From IMG/VR virus record IMGVR_UViG_3300017971_000785, positions 1-22,822 of that record: a stretch of DNA of 22,822 bases; one strand, given 5' to 3'. How positions within the stretch are numbered: the first letter of the stretch is position 1; every line of letters starts with the position of its first letter. This DNA comes from a virus. A program made the translations under genes and the position numbers. The notes under the pieces were generated by a model. That model made no database searches and was not told where the DNA came from. It was given only the letters and a program-made list of their open reading frames with translations. Below, one piece after another: positions 7,390-13,811 of the stretch.

Positions 7390-9011
7390 GCCTGCTCTCC
7401 GTTCTGATCGGCTCGCAGAGCCGATGCCACAAGTTCTGTGGCAGCCGCTCTCTGAGCGGCTCCCTCGGCATAGCCGTTAAGGAGCGCTGCGCTCATAAGG
7501 TCTTCCAAGACCTGGGCGGTCTCGGGCTCAGCGTTGATGGACTGCAGAAGCTCAGGCAGTTCCACGTCTCGGAAGCGTTCCAGCGCAACACGCAACTCGT
7601 CGGGATCGGCGTCATCGGTGTCGGCCTGGTTGTAGATGGCATTGAGGCGTTCGGCCACGGGCAAAAGCGCCTCGCTTTGCGCCTCGGCAAGCTGGATGCG
7701 GGCGCGCGCCAGCAGCTCTCCGGCGGCGGAATTGTCGCGGTTGCGGGCGCGGGCTCGGTTCGCGGCGGCAGGCGGCGTAGTCTCGTCGCCCTCGGAAATC
7801 AATTCGGTTGTTCCCGCGATTTGCTGAGCTTGCTGACGGTGCCCGAGGATCTTGTAGCCGGTGCGCTCCTGGACGTCCGACGGGTCGAGGATGAAATACT
7901 GCGAAAGGTCTTTGACCTGGGTGACTACCTCGCCCGAGTCCTGCTCCTGTTCCTCCGCCAGGTCGAAGTATGCCAGCACCGGCCGGCCGGGGAAGGCGCG
8001 CTCCAGTATGTAGCGGTCGGCCGTGCGGCGCATAAACGCGCTGATCTTGTTGGCGCGCGAGCGGGCGATCTGTTTAAAGACCTCCATGTGCGCGCCGCCG
8101 GCCAGCGTGCCGCTGCCGCTCTGGGTAAGCATCGTCAGGAGGCCGCCGGTGCCGGCCAATACGAGCTTCTTCGTGAGCCACTCGAGACGGACCTCGAACG
8201 GCTGAGAGCCGCGGGGGGTATCCGCGGCCTTTGCGTCCGAACCGTGCGGCAGGTAACCGGAGCCGCCGGCCGCCACGTCCTCGGCGGCGTCGCGGTATTC
8301 GGCCTCCTTGTCATCGGGCACGTTCTCGGGGCCGACGATGATCCAGGAAGGAATGCCGTAGATCTCGACATAGGCGTCCCAATCCTTCTCGGAGAGATTC
8401 ATCCGCACGAACTTGATCAGCCCGATGCGGTCGATCGGCCGGCGCACCTCGTAAATCATCAAGGCCGGGTTAAAGTTGGCGATGTTGTCCTCGCCCGGCA
8501 GCGACTTGGCGCCGACGCTTTTGGCTTCCGGGTTCCAGACCCAGTCCCCTTTACGGCCGTCGCGCGCGAAGTTCCACTGATCAAGCGGCTCGAGGTGGGC
8601 GATATCGCCGTTGTCGTGCAGGTGCGGCTGCACGTGAGCAAAGCCGCGAAAGGCTGCCATTTCGAAGTGCTCGATCGCCTCGTAGAGATTGTCGATCCGC
8701 CGGTACGCCGCGCGCAGTTTGGCAACCTGGTCTTCGGCCAGGCTTTTGTCGTAGCCTTCCACGTCCTCGGCAACCTGTTTGTAGTTATCGGGCAGCTCGC
8801 AGAGGGCCGCCGTGCGGCGTTCGACCAAGGTCAACAGATCCGGGTCGGTCTGCTCGATGAACTCGTAGGTCCACTGAAGATCCGCATACTCCCCGCGCTG
8901 GCCGGCCTCGAGCAGCGAAATCGCCCGCGCGATCGTCAGCGAACGCAGCGGGTTATACGCATCGCGCCAGCAATTGGTCTGCGCCACAAGCTGCTGTGTG
9001 TTTTTGGCCAT
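7386..9011 (-). CDS. Portal protein, Mu gp29 / DUF935-like, 541 aa
   Basis: The sequence RDAYNPLRSLTIARAISLLEAGQRGEYADLQWTYEFIEQTDPDLLTLVERRTAALCELP is the hallmark N-terminus of Mu gp29-type portals (NPLRgLT.a......G......W..iE..Dp.l...l..R...v..L). Further matches are PLDQWNF, LIKFVRMNLSEKDWDAYVEIYGIPSWIIVGPEN and AGGAHMEVFKQIARSRANKISAFMRRT. A dodecameric ring of this protein would form the DNA entry vertex. The length is slightly above Mu's. It overlaps TerL by one base (TGATG) and the next gene by four. Its last ~25 residues are encoded across three abutting perfect palindromes (7407-7461), possibly a palindromic insertion. Confidence 0.9.
   Translation of the reverse strand: MAKNTQQLVAQTNCWRDAYNPLRSLTIARAISLLEAGQRGEYADLQWTYEFIEQTDPDLLTLVERRTAALCELPDNYKQVAEDVEGYDKSLAEDQVAKLRAAYRRIDNLYEAIEHFEMAAFRGFAHVQPHLHDNGDIAHLEPLDQWNFARDGRKGDWVWNPEAKSVGAKSLPGEDNIANFNPALMIYEVRRPIDRIGLIKFVRMNLSEKDWDAYVEIYGIPSWIIVGPENVPDDKEAEYRDAAEDVAAGGSGYLPHGSDAKAADTPRGSQPFEVRLEWLTKKLVLAGTGGLLTMLTQSGSGTLAGGAHMEVFKQIARSRANKISAFMRRTADRYILERAFPGRPVLAYFDLAEEQEQDSGEVVTQVKDLSQYFILDPSDVQERTGYKILGHRQQAQQIAGTTELISEGDETTPPAAANRARARNRDNSAAGELLARARIQLAEAQSEALLPVAERLNAIYNQADTDDADPDELRVALERFRDVELPELLQSINAEPETAQVLEDLMSAALLNGYAEGAAQRAAATELVASALRADQNGEQA
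7407..7461. repeat. Three back-to-back perfect palindromes (REP-like) in the portal 3' end
   Basis: The palindromes are ATCGGCTC-GCA-GAGCCGAT (7407-7425), TGCCACA-AGTTC-TGTGGCA (7425-7443) and AGCCGCTC-TCT-GAGCGGCT (7443-7461). Neighbouring elements share their boundary base. Bases 7437-7462 match the intergenic repeat at 17972-17997 at 23 of 26 positions. Here the element is read as the C-terminal coding region of the portal and ends just upstream of the next gene's start. Confidence 0.85.
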
Positions 9012-10423
9012 CAGGCAAACACCTTCCGTTTGCGGCGTTCTATCACGGCCCGCGCGCGCCGGCCGCGCTCGAAGGCGTGGGGAATAAAGAACGATTCATT
9101 CGACGGTGCCCCGGCATGCACCGCCAGGGCCAGGGCCCAGAAGCGGTCGGCGTGGCCGTTCTTGCCGCGGTCGGCGGTAAAGCGGATGTTGCCGGCGGCG
9201 GTGGTTTCCTTCTTGATGGCGCGCAGATCCGCGCGGACGGGGTCGTCGTTGGGGATGCGGATGGACTTGTCTTCGAAGGCCGCGCGGACGGGGTAAGCCA
9301 GCTCTTCCTTGATCGGCTGCGTGAAGTTGACCGCCTCGACCTTGTAGGCGCGGAACCGCTGCTGTGCGCGCTCGGCGAATTGTCGCCCGAGTCCCGTGTT
9401 GTCGATGCAACAGCGGCGGACCTGCGGCAGCGCGAGCAACGGATAAAGCTCTTTTTCCTGCTCGTCGAAGGTGCGGTTCTGCATGCAGATAACGCGCCGC
9501 GTAAAATGCACGCCGCCCACCTTCTCGGTCAGCCAGATCACGGTCAGGTCGTGATCGCGCCCCACGTCGACGCCAATGTATAGCGGGTTCTTGGCGTCCT
9601 CGAGATCGGCCCAGGTCCACTCCCATGGCTGGTCGAGCTTGTACTCGCAGGAGGCAATCAGGTCGTAAGACAGAAACGCGGCCTTGTCGTCGGAAGGCAC
9701 GCACATGTACTCCTGAAGGAACGTTTCCTCGTCCGGGCACCCGGCGCGAATGAAGTCGAAATACGCCGCCTCGTCCATGGCCTGGCGTTCGTCGTCTTCG
9801 GGCAGCTTGGCCTTGAGCTTGTCGAGAAAGCCCTGGTCGAGCGCGTCCTGGAGAGTGACCGTGTGAAGAGAAAAGCCTTTCGGGTTGCCCTTGTGCTTTA
9901 CCTCCTGGACCAGCTCGTTGAAGTGGTTGGCGCTGCCGCGGTGGGTGGAGATGATCGCAAGCGTGCCGCCCCAGGTGATGCCGGGATAGGCGATGGCGTA
10001 GAGCTTGCGGTTGTCGGGATTGAGGGCGTACTCGTCGAGCTTGCGGTTGCCGCGCTTGCCGGCCTGGGCGTCCGGGTTGGAACTCATGGAGTGGATCCGC
10101 CGCCCATTGTCGAACTGCAAAACGTAAGCGTTGGTCTTGGCCTCGTCGTCAAGCACCTGCTGGCCAAGGTCTTTTGCGGCCAGGTGCAGTATGCCTGCAA
10201 AGGCGCTGCAGTCCTCGAGATAGAGCCTTGCCTGGATGATGTCGCGCGAGGAAATCCACGTGTCGTAGCGCGCGCCTTCGGGGGACGTGATCGTGACGTC
10301 CTCGTAGGCGCTGGCCCAGGAGATCCCGATCTGGCGCGATTTCTCCATGAGCTTCAGGCGCGAGCGGTCTCTGATCCAGCCGCCCTGGTACGGCAAAAAG
10401 AATTTTTCGTCGGCCTTGGTCAT
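9011..10423 (-). CDS. terL: Terminase large subunit, Mu gp28-like, 470 aa
   Basis: This is the ATP-driven packaging motor and headful nuclease. The N-terminal ATPase shows an FLPYQ..WI.D adenine-binding segment, a Walker A variant KSRQIGIS (R30-S35), a Walker B-like RKLDEYAL and the coupling motif IISTHRGS. The C-terminal RNase H-like nuclease has its three acidic residues in place: D286 (IGVDVGRDHD), D341 (CIDNTGLG) and D426 (GHADRFWALALAVHA). The length is somewhat below Mu gp28. ATGA overlap with TerS and a one-base overlap with the portal show tight coupling. All core motifs are intact. Confidence 0.92.
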   Translation of the reverse strand: MTKADEKFFLPYQGGWIRDRSRLKLMEKSRQIGISWASAYEDVTITSPEGARYDTWISSRDIIQARLYLEDCSAFAGILHLAAKDLGQQVLDDEAKTNAYVLQFDNGRRIHSMSSNPDAQAGKRGNRKLDEYALNPDNRKLYAIAYPGITWGGTLAIISTHRGSANHFNELVQEVKHKGNPKGFSLHTVTLQDALDQGFLDKLKAKLPEDDERQAMDEAAYFDFIRAGCPDEETFLQEYMCVPSDDKAAFLSYDLIASCEYKLDQPWEWTWADLEDAKNPLYIGVDVGRDHDLTVIWLTEKVGGVHFTRRVICMQNRTFDEQEKELYPLLALPQVRRCCIDNTGLGRQFAERAQQRFRAYKVEAVNFTQPIKEELAYPVRAAFEDKSIRIPNDDPVRADLRAIKKETTAAGNIRFTADRGKNGHADRFWALALAVHAGAPSNESFFIPHAFERGRRARAVIERRKRKVFA

Positions 10424-10959
10424 AGCAGCTTGAGTGCCTCCTCGATCTCGGCAATGCTCTGCTTGCTGATGCCGCCGCCCTTGACGGCGTGCTCGAGCTT
10501 CTCGCGGGCCTGGTCATTGCGGGCCTGCTGGTCGGCAAACTTCTTCTCGGCCAAGTCAATGGTGCGCTGGTCGATATCCTGGGCGCGGGCCTTCAAGACC
10601 AGCATGAAGAGCCCCTTCACGTCGCGCGGATCCGCGTTGGGGTTTACCGCCAGTTCAAATGCCTTCTGCTTGAGGGCGTCGATTGTGGCGGCGTCGAACT
10701 CTCCGGGGCGGGCGGAGGCCTCCGCGGCGATGTCGTCGGCCAGGCCCACGGCCTTCTGCCGGCGCGTAAGCAGCGCGGCGGAGCAGCACTCATTCCAAAA
10801 GTCCGTGAGGCCGGCGTTGGAGGTGGAAACGTCGAACTCTTCCTGGAGGCGCTTCTTGACCACGCGGTAGGGTGTGCCGGCCAGGAGCCAGTCGGCCAGG
10901 GCCTCGTACTGGTCCGGCGGCAGGTTCTTGAGCTTGGCGTCCGACCGAACTTTTCTCAC
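10420..10959 (-). CDS. Terminase small subunit, DUF3486 (Mu gp27)-like, 179 aa
   Basis: The start codon is GTG 10959. The product begins MRKVRSDAKLKNLPPDQYEALADWLLAGTPYRVVKKRLQEEFDVSTSNAGLTDFWNECC, which matches the DUF3486 scheme (short basic N-terminus, LP....l..wLl.G..y..v...l...fgv..S...l..f...). An HTH-like N-terminal domain would recognise the packaging site; the remainder is helical and likely oligomerises. It sits directly before TerL with an ATGA overlap. The bases just upstream are a GAACAGAAGG repeat whose last AAGG lies seven bases before the GTG and may act as the ribosome binding site. Confidence 0.8.
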   Translation of the reverse strand: MRKVRSDAKLKNLPPDQYEALADWLLAGTPYRVVKKRLQEEFDVSTSNAGLTDFWNECCSAALLTRRQKAVGLADDIAAEASARPGEFDAATIDALKQKAFELAVNPNADPRDVKGLFMLVLKARAQDIDQRTIDLAEKKFADQQARNDQAREKLEHAVKGGGISKQSIAEIEEALKLL

Positions 10960-10967
10960 TTCGCTAC

Positions 10968-10991
10968 CTTCGCTGCCTTCTGTTCAGATTC
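10968..10991 (-). repeat. GAACAGAAGG dispersed repeat, copy 2 (abuts terS start)
   Basis: On the - strand it reads GAATCTGAACAGAAGG-C-AGCGAAG, continuing into GTAGCGAAG and the GTG start of the small terminase gene. It is identical to copy 3 (11505-11528) at 23 of 24 positions and in the same orientation; the two copies bracket the exported protein gene 11052-11486. Confidence 0.8.
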
Positions 10992-11000
10992 TTAATGCCC

Positions 11001-11031
11001 TGGGGCAGCGGCCGGGCCAGCCGCTGCCCCA
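11001..11031 (-). terminator. GC-rich hairpin after exported protein gene
   Basis: TGGGGCAGCGGC and GCCGCTGCCCCA form a perfect 12-bp inverted repeat around a 7-base loop. It lies between the stop of the exported protein gene (11052) and the small terminase start. There is no U-tract, so complete termination is doubtful. It is similar in design to the hairpin after the other exported protein gene (3307-3333). Confidence 0.45.
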
Positions 11032-11051
11032 TTAGCCATGTCAGGCGATCG

Positions 11052-11486
11052 TTACAGCGGATCTCTCGTCAGCACCTTCTGCCACTGATAGGTGTAGCTG
11101 TTGGTGTTGGCGTCGGTGATTGTCACCTCGATGTAAAACCAGTCCATGCCTGAAGGTACTGTCCCGTTGCAGTAGTAGACGCCGTTGCTGGCATCAGACG
11201 CATAACCGGTGTAGTCGGTGGCGCTGGACTCGTTGCCCATGGAAACGGAGATATCCACGTCGTTCAGGCCCTGCGGGGAGCTGTTGGTGTCGGCGCCGGC
11301 ATACATTACACAGTTGGTCAGGCGTATGCTTGTGCCCTGATAATATTCCGTCGTGGTGGGCTGTGGTATGCTGGCCGTATCGCGGAAATTGGTAAACGTA
11401 AGTGTGGCCGGCTGCACCGCATCGCCCGCGATAACCGATCCGATCACCAGGCACACAACAGCGGCAAGTAATGAGAAACGCTTCAT
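11052..11486 (-). CDS. Exported small beta-rich protein, 144 aa
   Basis: MKRFSLLAAVVCLVIGSVIAGDAVQ is a typical Sec signal with a likely cleavage after IAG. The mature part is rich in Thr, Ser, Asn and Tyr (TNFRDTASIPQPTTTEYYQGTSIRLTNCVMYAGADTNSSPQG) and ends in strand-like segments (WFYIEVTITDANTNSYTYQWQKVLT). Two Cys residues could form a disulfide. AAGGAG lies six bases before ATG 11486. It interrupts the otherwise conserved order winged helix - TerS. Near-identical 24-base direct repeats flank it, and a GC-rich hairpin follows it, so it looks like an added cassette (moron). No family is recognised. Confidence 0.75.
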   Translation of the reverse strand: MKRFSLLAAVVCLVIGSVIAGDAVQPATLTFTNFRDTASIPQPTTTEYYQGTSIRLTNCVMYAGADTNSSPQGLNDVDISVSMGNESSATDYTGYASDASNGVYYCNGTVPSGMDWFYIEVTITDANTNSYTYQWQKVLTRDPL

Positions 11487-11504
11487 TTTCTTCTCCTTGG
11501 TTTG

Positions 11505-11528
11505 CTTCGCTTCCTTCTGTTCAGATTC
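11505..11528 (-). repeat. GAACAGAAGG dispersed repeat, copy 3
   Basis: On the - strand it reads GAATCTGAACAGAAGG-A-AGCGAAG, 23 of 24 identical to copy 2. It lies 18 bases upstream of the ATG of the exported protein gene and immediately after the stop of the winged-helix gene. Confidence 0.8.
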
Positions 11529-11531
11529 TCT

Positions 11532-11792
11532 CTAAGTCCCCAACAGCGCCCGGCCGCTGTCGGTGATCTTCCACTTGCGCGGGCCTCCGAGCTCCGGGTT
11601 GACCCCGGCGATATAGCCGTTGCTGTCCAGCCAATCCATCTGCGCCTGGCACTCCACGCGCGTCGGCGGCGGCGCCGCAGCCAGCTCCAGCGAGGTGATC
11701 AAAGCCGGCTCCGGCAACAGATAGCTGCCGCAATCCGCCAACGTCCTCAAAATCCCCAGGCGAATAAGAGCTGTCCTCTGATCGCTATTCAC
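11532..11792 (-). CDS. Winged-helix protein, VpaChn25_0724-like (Mu gp26 position), 86 aa
   Basis: The start codon is GTG 11792, with GGAGG five bases upstream; it overlaps the previous gene's stop (GTGA). The product reads MNSDQRTALIRLGILRTLADCGSYLLPEPALITSLELAAAPPPTRVECQAQMDWLDSNGYIAGVNPELGGPRKWKITDSGRALLGT. Helices, a recognition-helix-like RVECQAQMDWLDSNGYI, a wing and the final 'kiTdsGra.L' are typical of winged-helix proteins of the VpaChn25_0724 family. That family lies between the DUF2730 and DUF3486 genes in Mu-like phages, exactly as here. Its biochemical role is not known to me. Confidence 0.7.
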   Translation of the reverse strand: MNSDQRTALIRLGILRTLADCGSYLLPEPALITSLELAAAPPPTRVECQAQMDWLDSNGYIAGVNPELGGPRKWKITDSGRALLGT

Positions 11793-12229
11793 GCTTTCCT
11801 CCCTCTCAGGCTGTGCACCTCGCCGCGGACCTCGCCGACGGCCTCCAGAACTCGATTCGTGTGCGCCGTAAAAAGCTGCTGCATGGCGTCAATGCGTTTA
11901 TGCACGCCGGTGCAATCGGCGCGGAATTCGCGGCGCAGGGCCTCGTCGTGATTTGCCGCGCCGGCCTCGACGTCGTTGATACGCTGGTTCTGCGCCGAGT
12001 GGATCGCCAGGCAGTCTTTGCGCAGGCGCGGGCGCCTGGCCTCGTCTTCTTCCGGCTCGTGGGCAAAACCGCCGGTCATGCGCCGCCACATCTGGCTAAC
12101 CTGGTTAAACGCGATTGCCGCCAGCGTCAGGCCCATCAGCCAGTAGACCAGCACGGGCATATCCTCTCCCCACAACGCCAGCGTCATGGGGGCCATCGGT
12201 ATCAGCGATTTGACCAGGCTGTGCGTCAT
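11789..12229 (-). CDS. Membrane-anchored coiled-coil protein, DUF2730 (Mu gp25)-like, 146 aa
   Basis: One transmembrane segment is visible at about residues 25-44 (VLVYWLMGLTLAAIAFNQVS). A charged linker (HEPEEDEARRPRLRKD) and a C-terminal helical region with coiled-coil character (NQRINDVEAGAANHDEALRREFRADCTGVHKRIDAMQQLF, then RVLEAVGEVRGEVHSL) follow. This matches the DUF2730 layout and gene order. It is ATGA-coupled to the lipoprotein gene upstream and GTGA-coupled to the winged-helix gene. With no Shine-Dalgarno at ATG 12229, translation probably depends on coupling. A lysis-related (spanin-like) role together with the lipoprotein is possible but unproven. Confidence 0.65.
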   Translation of the reverse strand: MTHSLVKSLIPMAPMTLALWGEDMPVLVYWLMGLTLAAIAFNQVSQMWRRMTGGFAHEPEEDEARRPRLRKDCLAIHSAQNQRINDVEAGAANHDEALRREFRADCTGVHKRIDAMQQLFTAHTNRVLEAVGEVRGEVHSLRGRKA

Positions 12230-12603
12230 GGCGCGATCGGGACGGTGACAACCTCGGGCCGGACGACTTCGGGGTTAACGACCTTCGTATCGGCCAGGTC
12301 TTTCATGACCTCGCCGGCAGTGACGATCCCGGCAATGCCGAGCGCGGCGCGCACGCCCTCGCGGATGGCGGTCTCGGCCACGTTGGGGTCCTTGGGCCAG
12401 AGCGAAAGCGGCTGCATCTCGGCCCGGACGGTCAGCGCCACGTTCGAGCCGGCCAGCTCGACGCGCTGGACGCCCGAGATCGACAGCACTTCGTAATTGC
12501 GGGTTTGGCTGTAGTACTTCTCGGCCAGCGCCTGAGGATCCAGCTTCGGCGCGGTGGCGCAACCGGCCAGCAAAAAGACACAAATGACGGGGATGTACTT
12601 CAT
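12226..12603 (-). CDS. Small lipoprotein, 125 aa
   Basis: ATG 12603 is chosen because GGAGG lies six bases upstream and the product then starts with a textbook lipoprotein signal, MKYIPVICVFLLAGCATAPK, with LLAGC as the lipobox (Cys15). The frame is open further upstream, but that part has no domain character. The mature protein contains YYSQTRNYEVLSISGVQRVELAG, a hydrophobic helix near VRAALGIAGIVTAGEV and a Pro/Val-rich end (VVNPEVVRPEVVTVPIAP). It is the first gene of the leftward late block. A small lipoprotein beside a membrane coiled-coil protein suggests an outer-membrane spanin-type partner, but there is no specific match. Confidence 0.75.
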   Translation of the reverse strand: MKYIPVICVFLLAGCATAPKLDPQALAEKYYSQTRNYEVLSISGVQRVELAGSNVALTVRAEMQPLSLWPKDPNVAETAIREGVRAALGIAGIVTAGEVMKDLADTKVVNPEVVRPEVVTVPIAP

Positions 12604-12939
12604 GCGACACCTCCGGAGGGAGTGGGAATTGAACAGAAGGCAGCGAAGGGAGCGAAGGGGGATTGAGAAAGGGCGGGAGCAACGCGCCGGCCGACGGTGA
12701 GACCGGTTATGCGTCTGCGGCAACGAGGGCGGAACAACTTCCCTCGTGCTCCCGTCGCGCTTTGCAGCGCGAGCCGCCGGGGACCGGGTTGGGGTATGAT
12801 AAGGGATTGCGCGTGCGGTTACATGACGACCTCCGCTGACGATTGCAGTTGCACAATTCACGCGGGCAGATTAGCCCACGCGTGTTAAAGGCAGGTAATT
12901 CTGAGCGGATCCAGCGGAATAAAAAAGGCTCGGCGCCAG
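12604..12939. other. Intergenic, palindrome-rich region upstream of the late operon
   Basis: No convincing gene lies here. It holds repeat copy 4 (12631-12658), the inverted repeat ACGAGGG/CCCTCGT (12723-12747), the perfect hairpin TCGCGCT-TTGC-AGCGCGA (12755-12772) and a bulged hairpin CACGCG-GGC/GCC-CA-CGCGTG (12859-12884). A late promoter reading leftward is expected somewhere here, since the upstream unit ends in a terminator-like structure, but I cannot identify one with confidence. Confidence 0.6.
12631..12658 (+). repeat. GAACAGAAGG dispersed repeat, copy 4
   Basis: It reads GAACAGAAGGCAGCGAAG then GGAGCGAAGG on the + strand, i.e. 9-base GAAGGNAGC units in tandem. It lies upstream of the lipoprotein gene and in antisense orientation to it. 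Confidence 0.8.
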
Positions 12940-12965
12940 TCACCGGCGTTTCTCAGATAAACGCC
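12921..12965 (-). terminator. Probable Rho-independent terminator of the regulator/exported-protein unit
   Basis: Reading leftward, a perfect hairpin GGCGTTT-N7-AAACGCC (12945-12965, overlapping the end of the coding sequence) is followed by a short stem CGGTG/CGCCG and then, after AGCC, by six T residues (12921-12926). This closes the two-gene unit starting at 13714 before the late block. Confidence 0.55.
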
Positions 12966-13476
12966 TCTCAACATACCCCAGAAAGTCAAAGCCTTCCCGG
13001 ACCGCCGCCTTGAACTCGACAAAGCCTATGCCTTCGGCAAGCACATATGCGGGTATTGTGCGGCTGGCGCCAGTGACGGTGATATACTCATACTTGCCGG
13101 AGCGCTGAACAGTGACTCTAAGAGATTGATCGTCCACGAGCTTGGCTGTGGCAATATTTGTAACCGCGAAATGTAAAGTTCTGCTGAAGGGCTGTAGGGT
13201 CGTCCGCATTAGAGCTGTATGCTCGCCCACAACCTGCGTAACGGTGGCGCAAAACATATTCAGATGGACTATCTCCCCATGCCGCAGGTCCAGCTGGTTC
13301 TTAACGTGCTCGTCATAAAAACCCTCGAGATCGTTCCTGAATTGGCTTCGCAACTTCGCGGATTCCATCAAGCTGCGCTGTTGCTTGCTTCCGCCGATCG
13401 GGCGGTGTTTTCTTGGGCCCCCTACAGCATGAGTTACCAATAGGCACGCCGCCACAATAGGTAAGATAGTCTTCAT
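12940..13476 (-). CDS. Exported protein of unknown function co-transcribed with regulator, 178 aa
   Basis: ATG 13476 is preceded by AAGGAGG eight bases upstream, and the product starts with a Sec signal, MKTILPIVAACLLVTHAVGG, followed by a basic PRKHRPIGGSKQQRS. The mature part has a helical FRNDLEGFYDEHVKNQLDLRHGEIVHL stretch, strands (MFCATVTQVVGEHTALMRTTLQPFSRTLHFAVTNIATAKLVDD) and a C-terminal FVEFKAAVREGFDFLGYVERRLSEKRR. The gene is only 16 bases from the regulator and shares its transcript. Base composition is less GC-rich than in neighbouring genes. Expression with a candidate repressor makes it a candidate lysogenic-conversion or exclusion factor, by context only. Confidence 0.7.
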   Translation of the reverse strand: MKTILPIVAACLLVTHAVGGPRKHRPIGGSKQQRSLMESAKLRSQFRNDLEGFYDEHVKNQLDLRHGEIVHLNMFCATVTQVVGEHTALMRTTLQPFSRTLHFAVTNIATAKLVDDQSLRVTVQRSGKYEYITVTGASRTIPAYVLAEGIGFVEFKAAVREGFDFLGYVERRLSEKRR

Positions 13477-13492
13477 CCTGCTGACCTCCTTT

Positions 13493-13714
13493 TTAGCAAT
13501 AGTTCTCGTCGTGATTGCGCTCGCGTATGATCCAGTCCTTAAGCTCAAGCGGCATCACAACTCGGCCTCCGTGCCGCTCTGCGTATGAAACGTATTCTTC
13601 CAGCATCAGGCGAATCACCGTCGACACCGACTGCCCGTTCCTTTCGGCCACTGCTTCGACCCGTCGCTTTAGATCAACGTCGAGCCGCACGTTGATATTG
13701 TCATCTTTTCCCAT
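13493..13714 (-). CDS. Ribbon-helix-helix regulator (leftward), 73 aa
   Basis: The product is MGKDDNINVRLDVDLKRRVEAVAERNGQSVSTVIRLMLEEYVSYAERHGGRVVMPLELKDWIIRERNHDENYC. An N-terminal strand (INVRLDV), helix (LKRRVEAVAERNG), turn and second helix (SVSTVIRLMLEEYV) form the Arc/MetJ-type ribbon-helix-helix fold, which dimerises and reads DNA with the strand. It is clearly related to the rightward regulator at 13812-14009 (NVRL..DLK.RV...AE.N..S.S.V.RL.L..Y). It is transcribed from the shared operator region and leads an operon with the exported protein. It probably represses one or both divergent promoters. The Shine-Dalgarno is weak. Confidence 0.8.
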   Translation of the reverse strand: MGKDDNINVRLDVDLKRRVEAVAERNGQSVSTVIRLMLEEYVSYAERHGGRVVMPLELKDWIIRERNHDENYC

Positions 13715-13739
13715 GAGTGCAATCTACCGGATTTGACCT

Positions 13740-13805
13740 TGTTTTGTAAAACATAATTTTTTAAAAAATTCCCCTTGACTCAATGTAAAACAATGCTTTA
13801 CATTG
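13740..13805. promoter_or_regulatory. Operator cluster between divergent regulators
   Basis: There are three perfect inverted repeats in this AT-rich gap: TGTTTT-GT-AAAACA (13740-13753), AATTTTTTAAAAAATT (13755-13770) and CAATGTAAA-N7-TTTACATTG (13781-13805). The 9-mer TGTAAAACA occurs in the first and third (13745-13753 and 13784-13792), 39 bases apart. These are strong candidates for binding sites of the two ribbon-helix-helix proteins. Confidence 0.75.
13775..13803 (+). promoter_or_regulatory. Candidate rightward early promoter
   Basis: TTGACT (13775-13780) is followed after 17 bases by TTACAT (13798-13803). The -10 match is poor, but most of the CAATGTAAA/TTTACATTG operator lies between and over the two boxes. 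A start near 13810 would place ATG 13812 at or almost at the 5' end of the message. No Shine-Dalgarno is seen, so a leaderless transcript is likely if this promoter is used. Confidence 0.45.
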
Positions 13806-13811
13806 CCCATC

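Noticed and set aside
6686-7471. N-terminal extension of the protease/scaffold frame
   Set aside because: This stretch is the shifted frame of the YiiX-like gene; a strong GGAGGG and ATGA overlap mark the start at 6685.
7368-9296. 642-residue open frame antisense to portal and terminase
   Set aside because: Same reason; it crosses two well-supported genes on the other strand.
12604-12861. N-terminal extension of the lipoprotein frame, and a 78-residue frame 12707-12943
   Set aside because: The lipoprotein signal with a good ribosome binding site begins at 12603; upstream residues are Arg/Pro-rich with no domain character and lie over repeats and hairpins.
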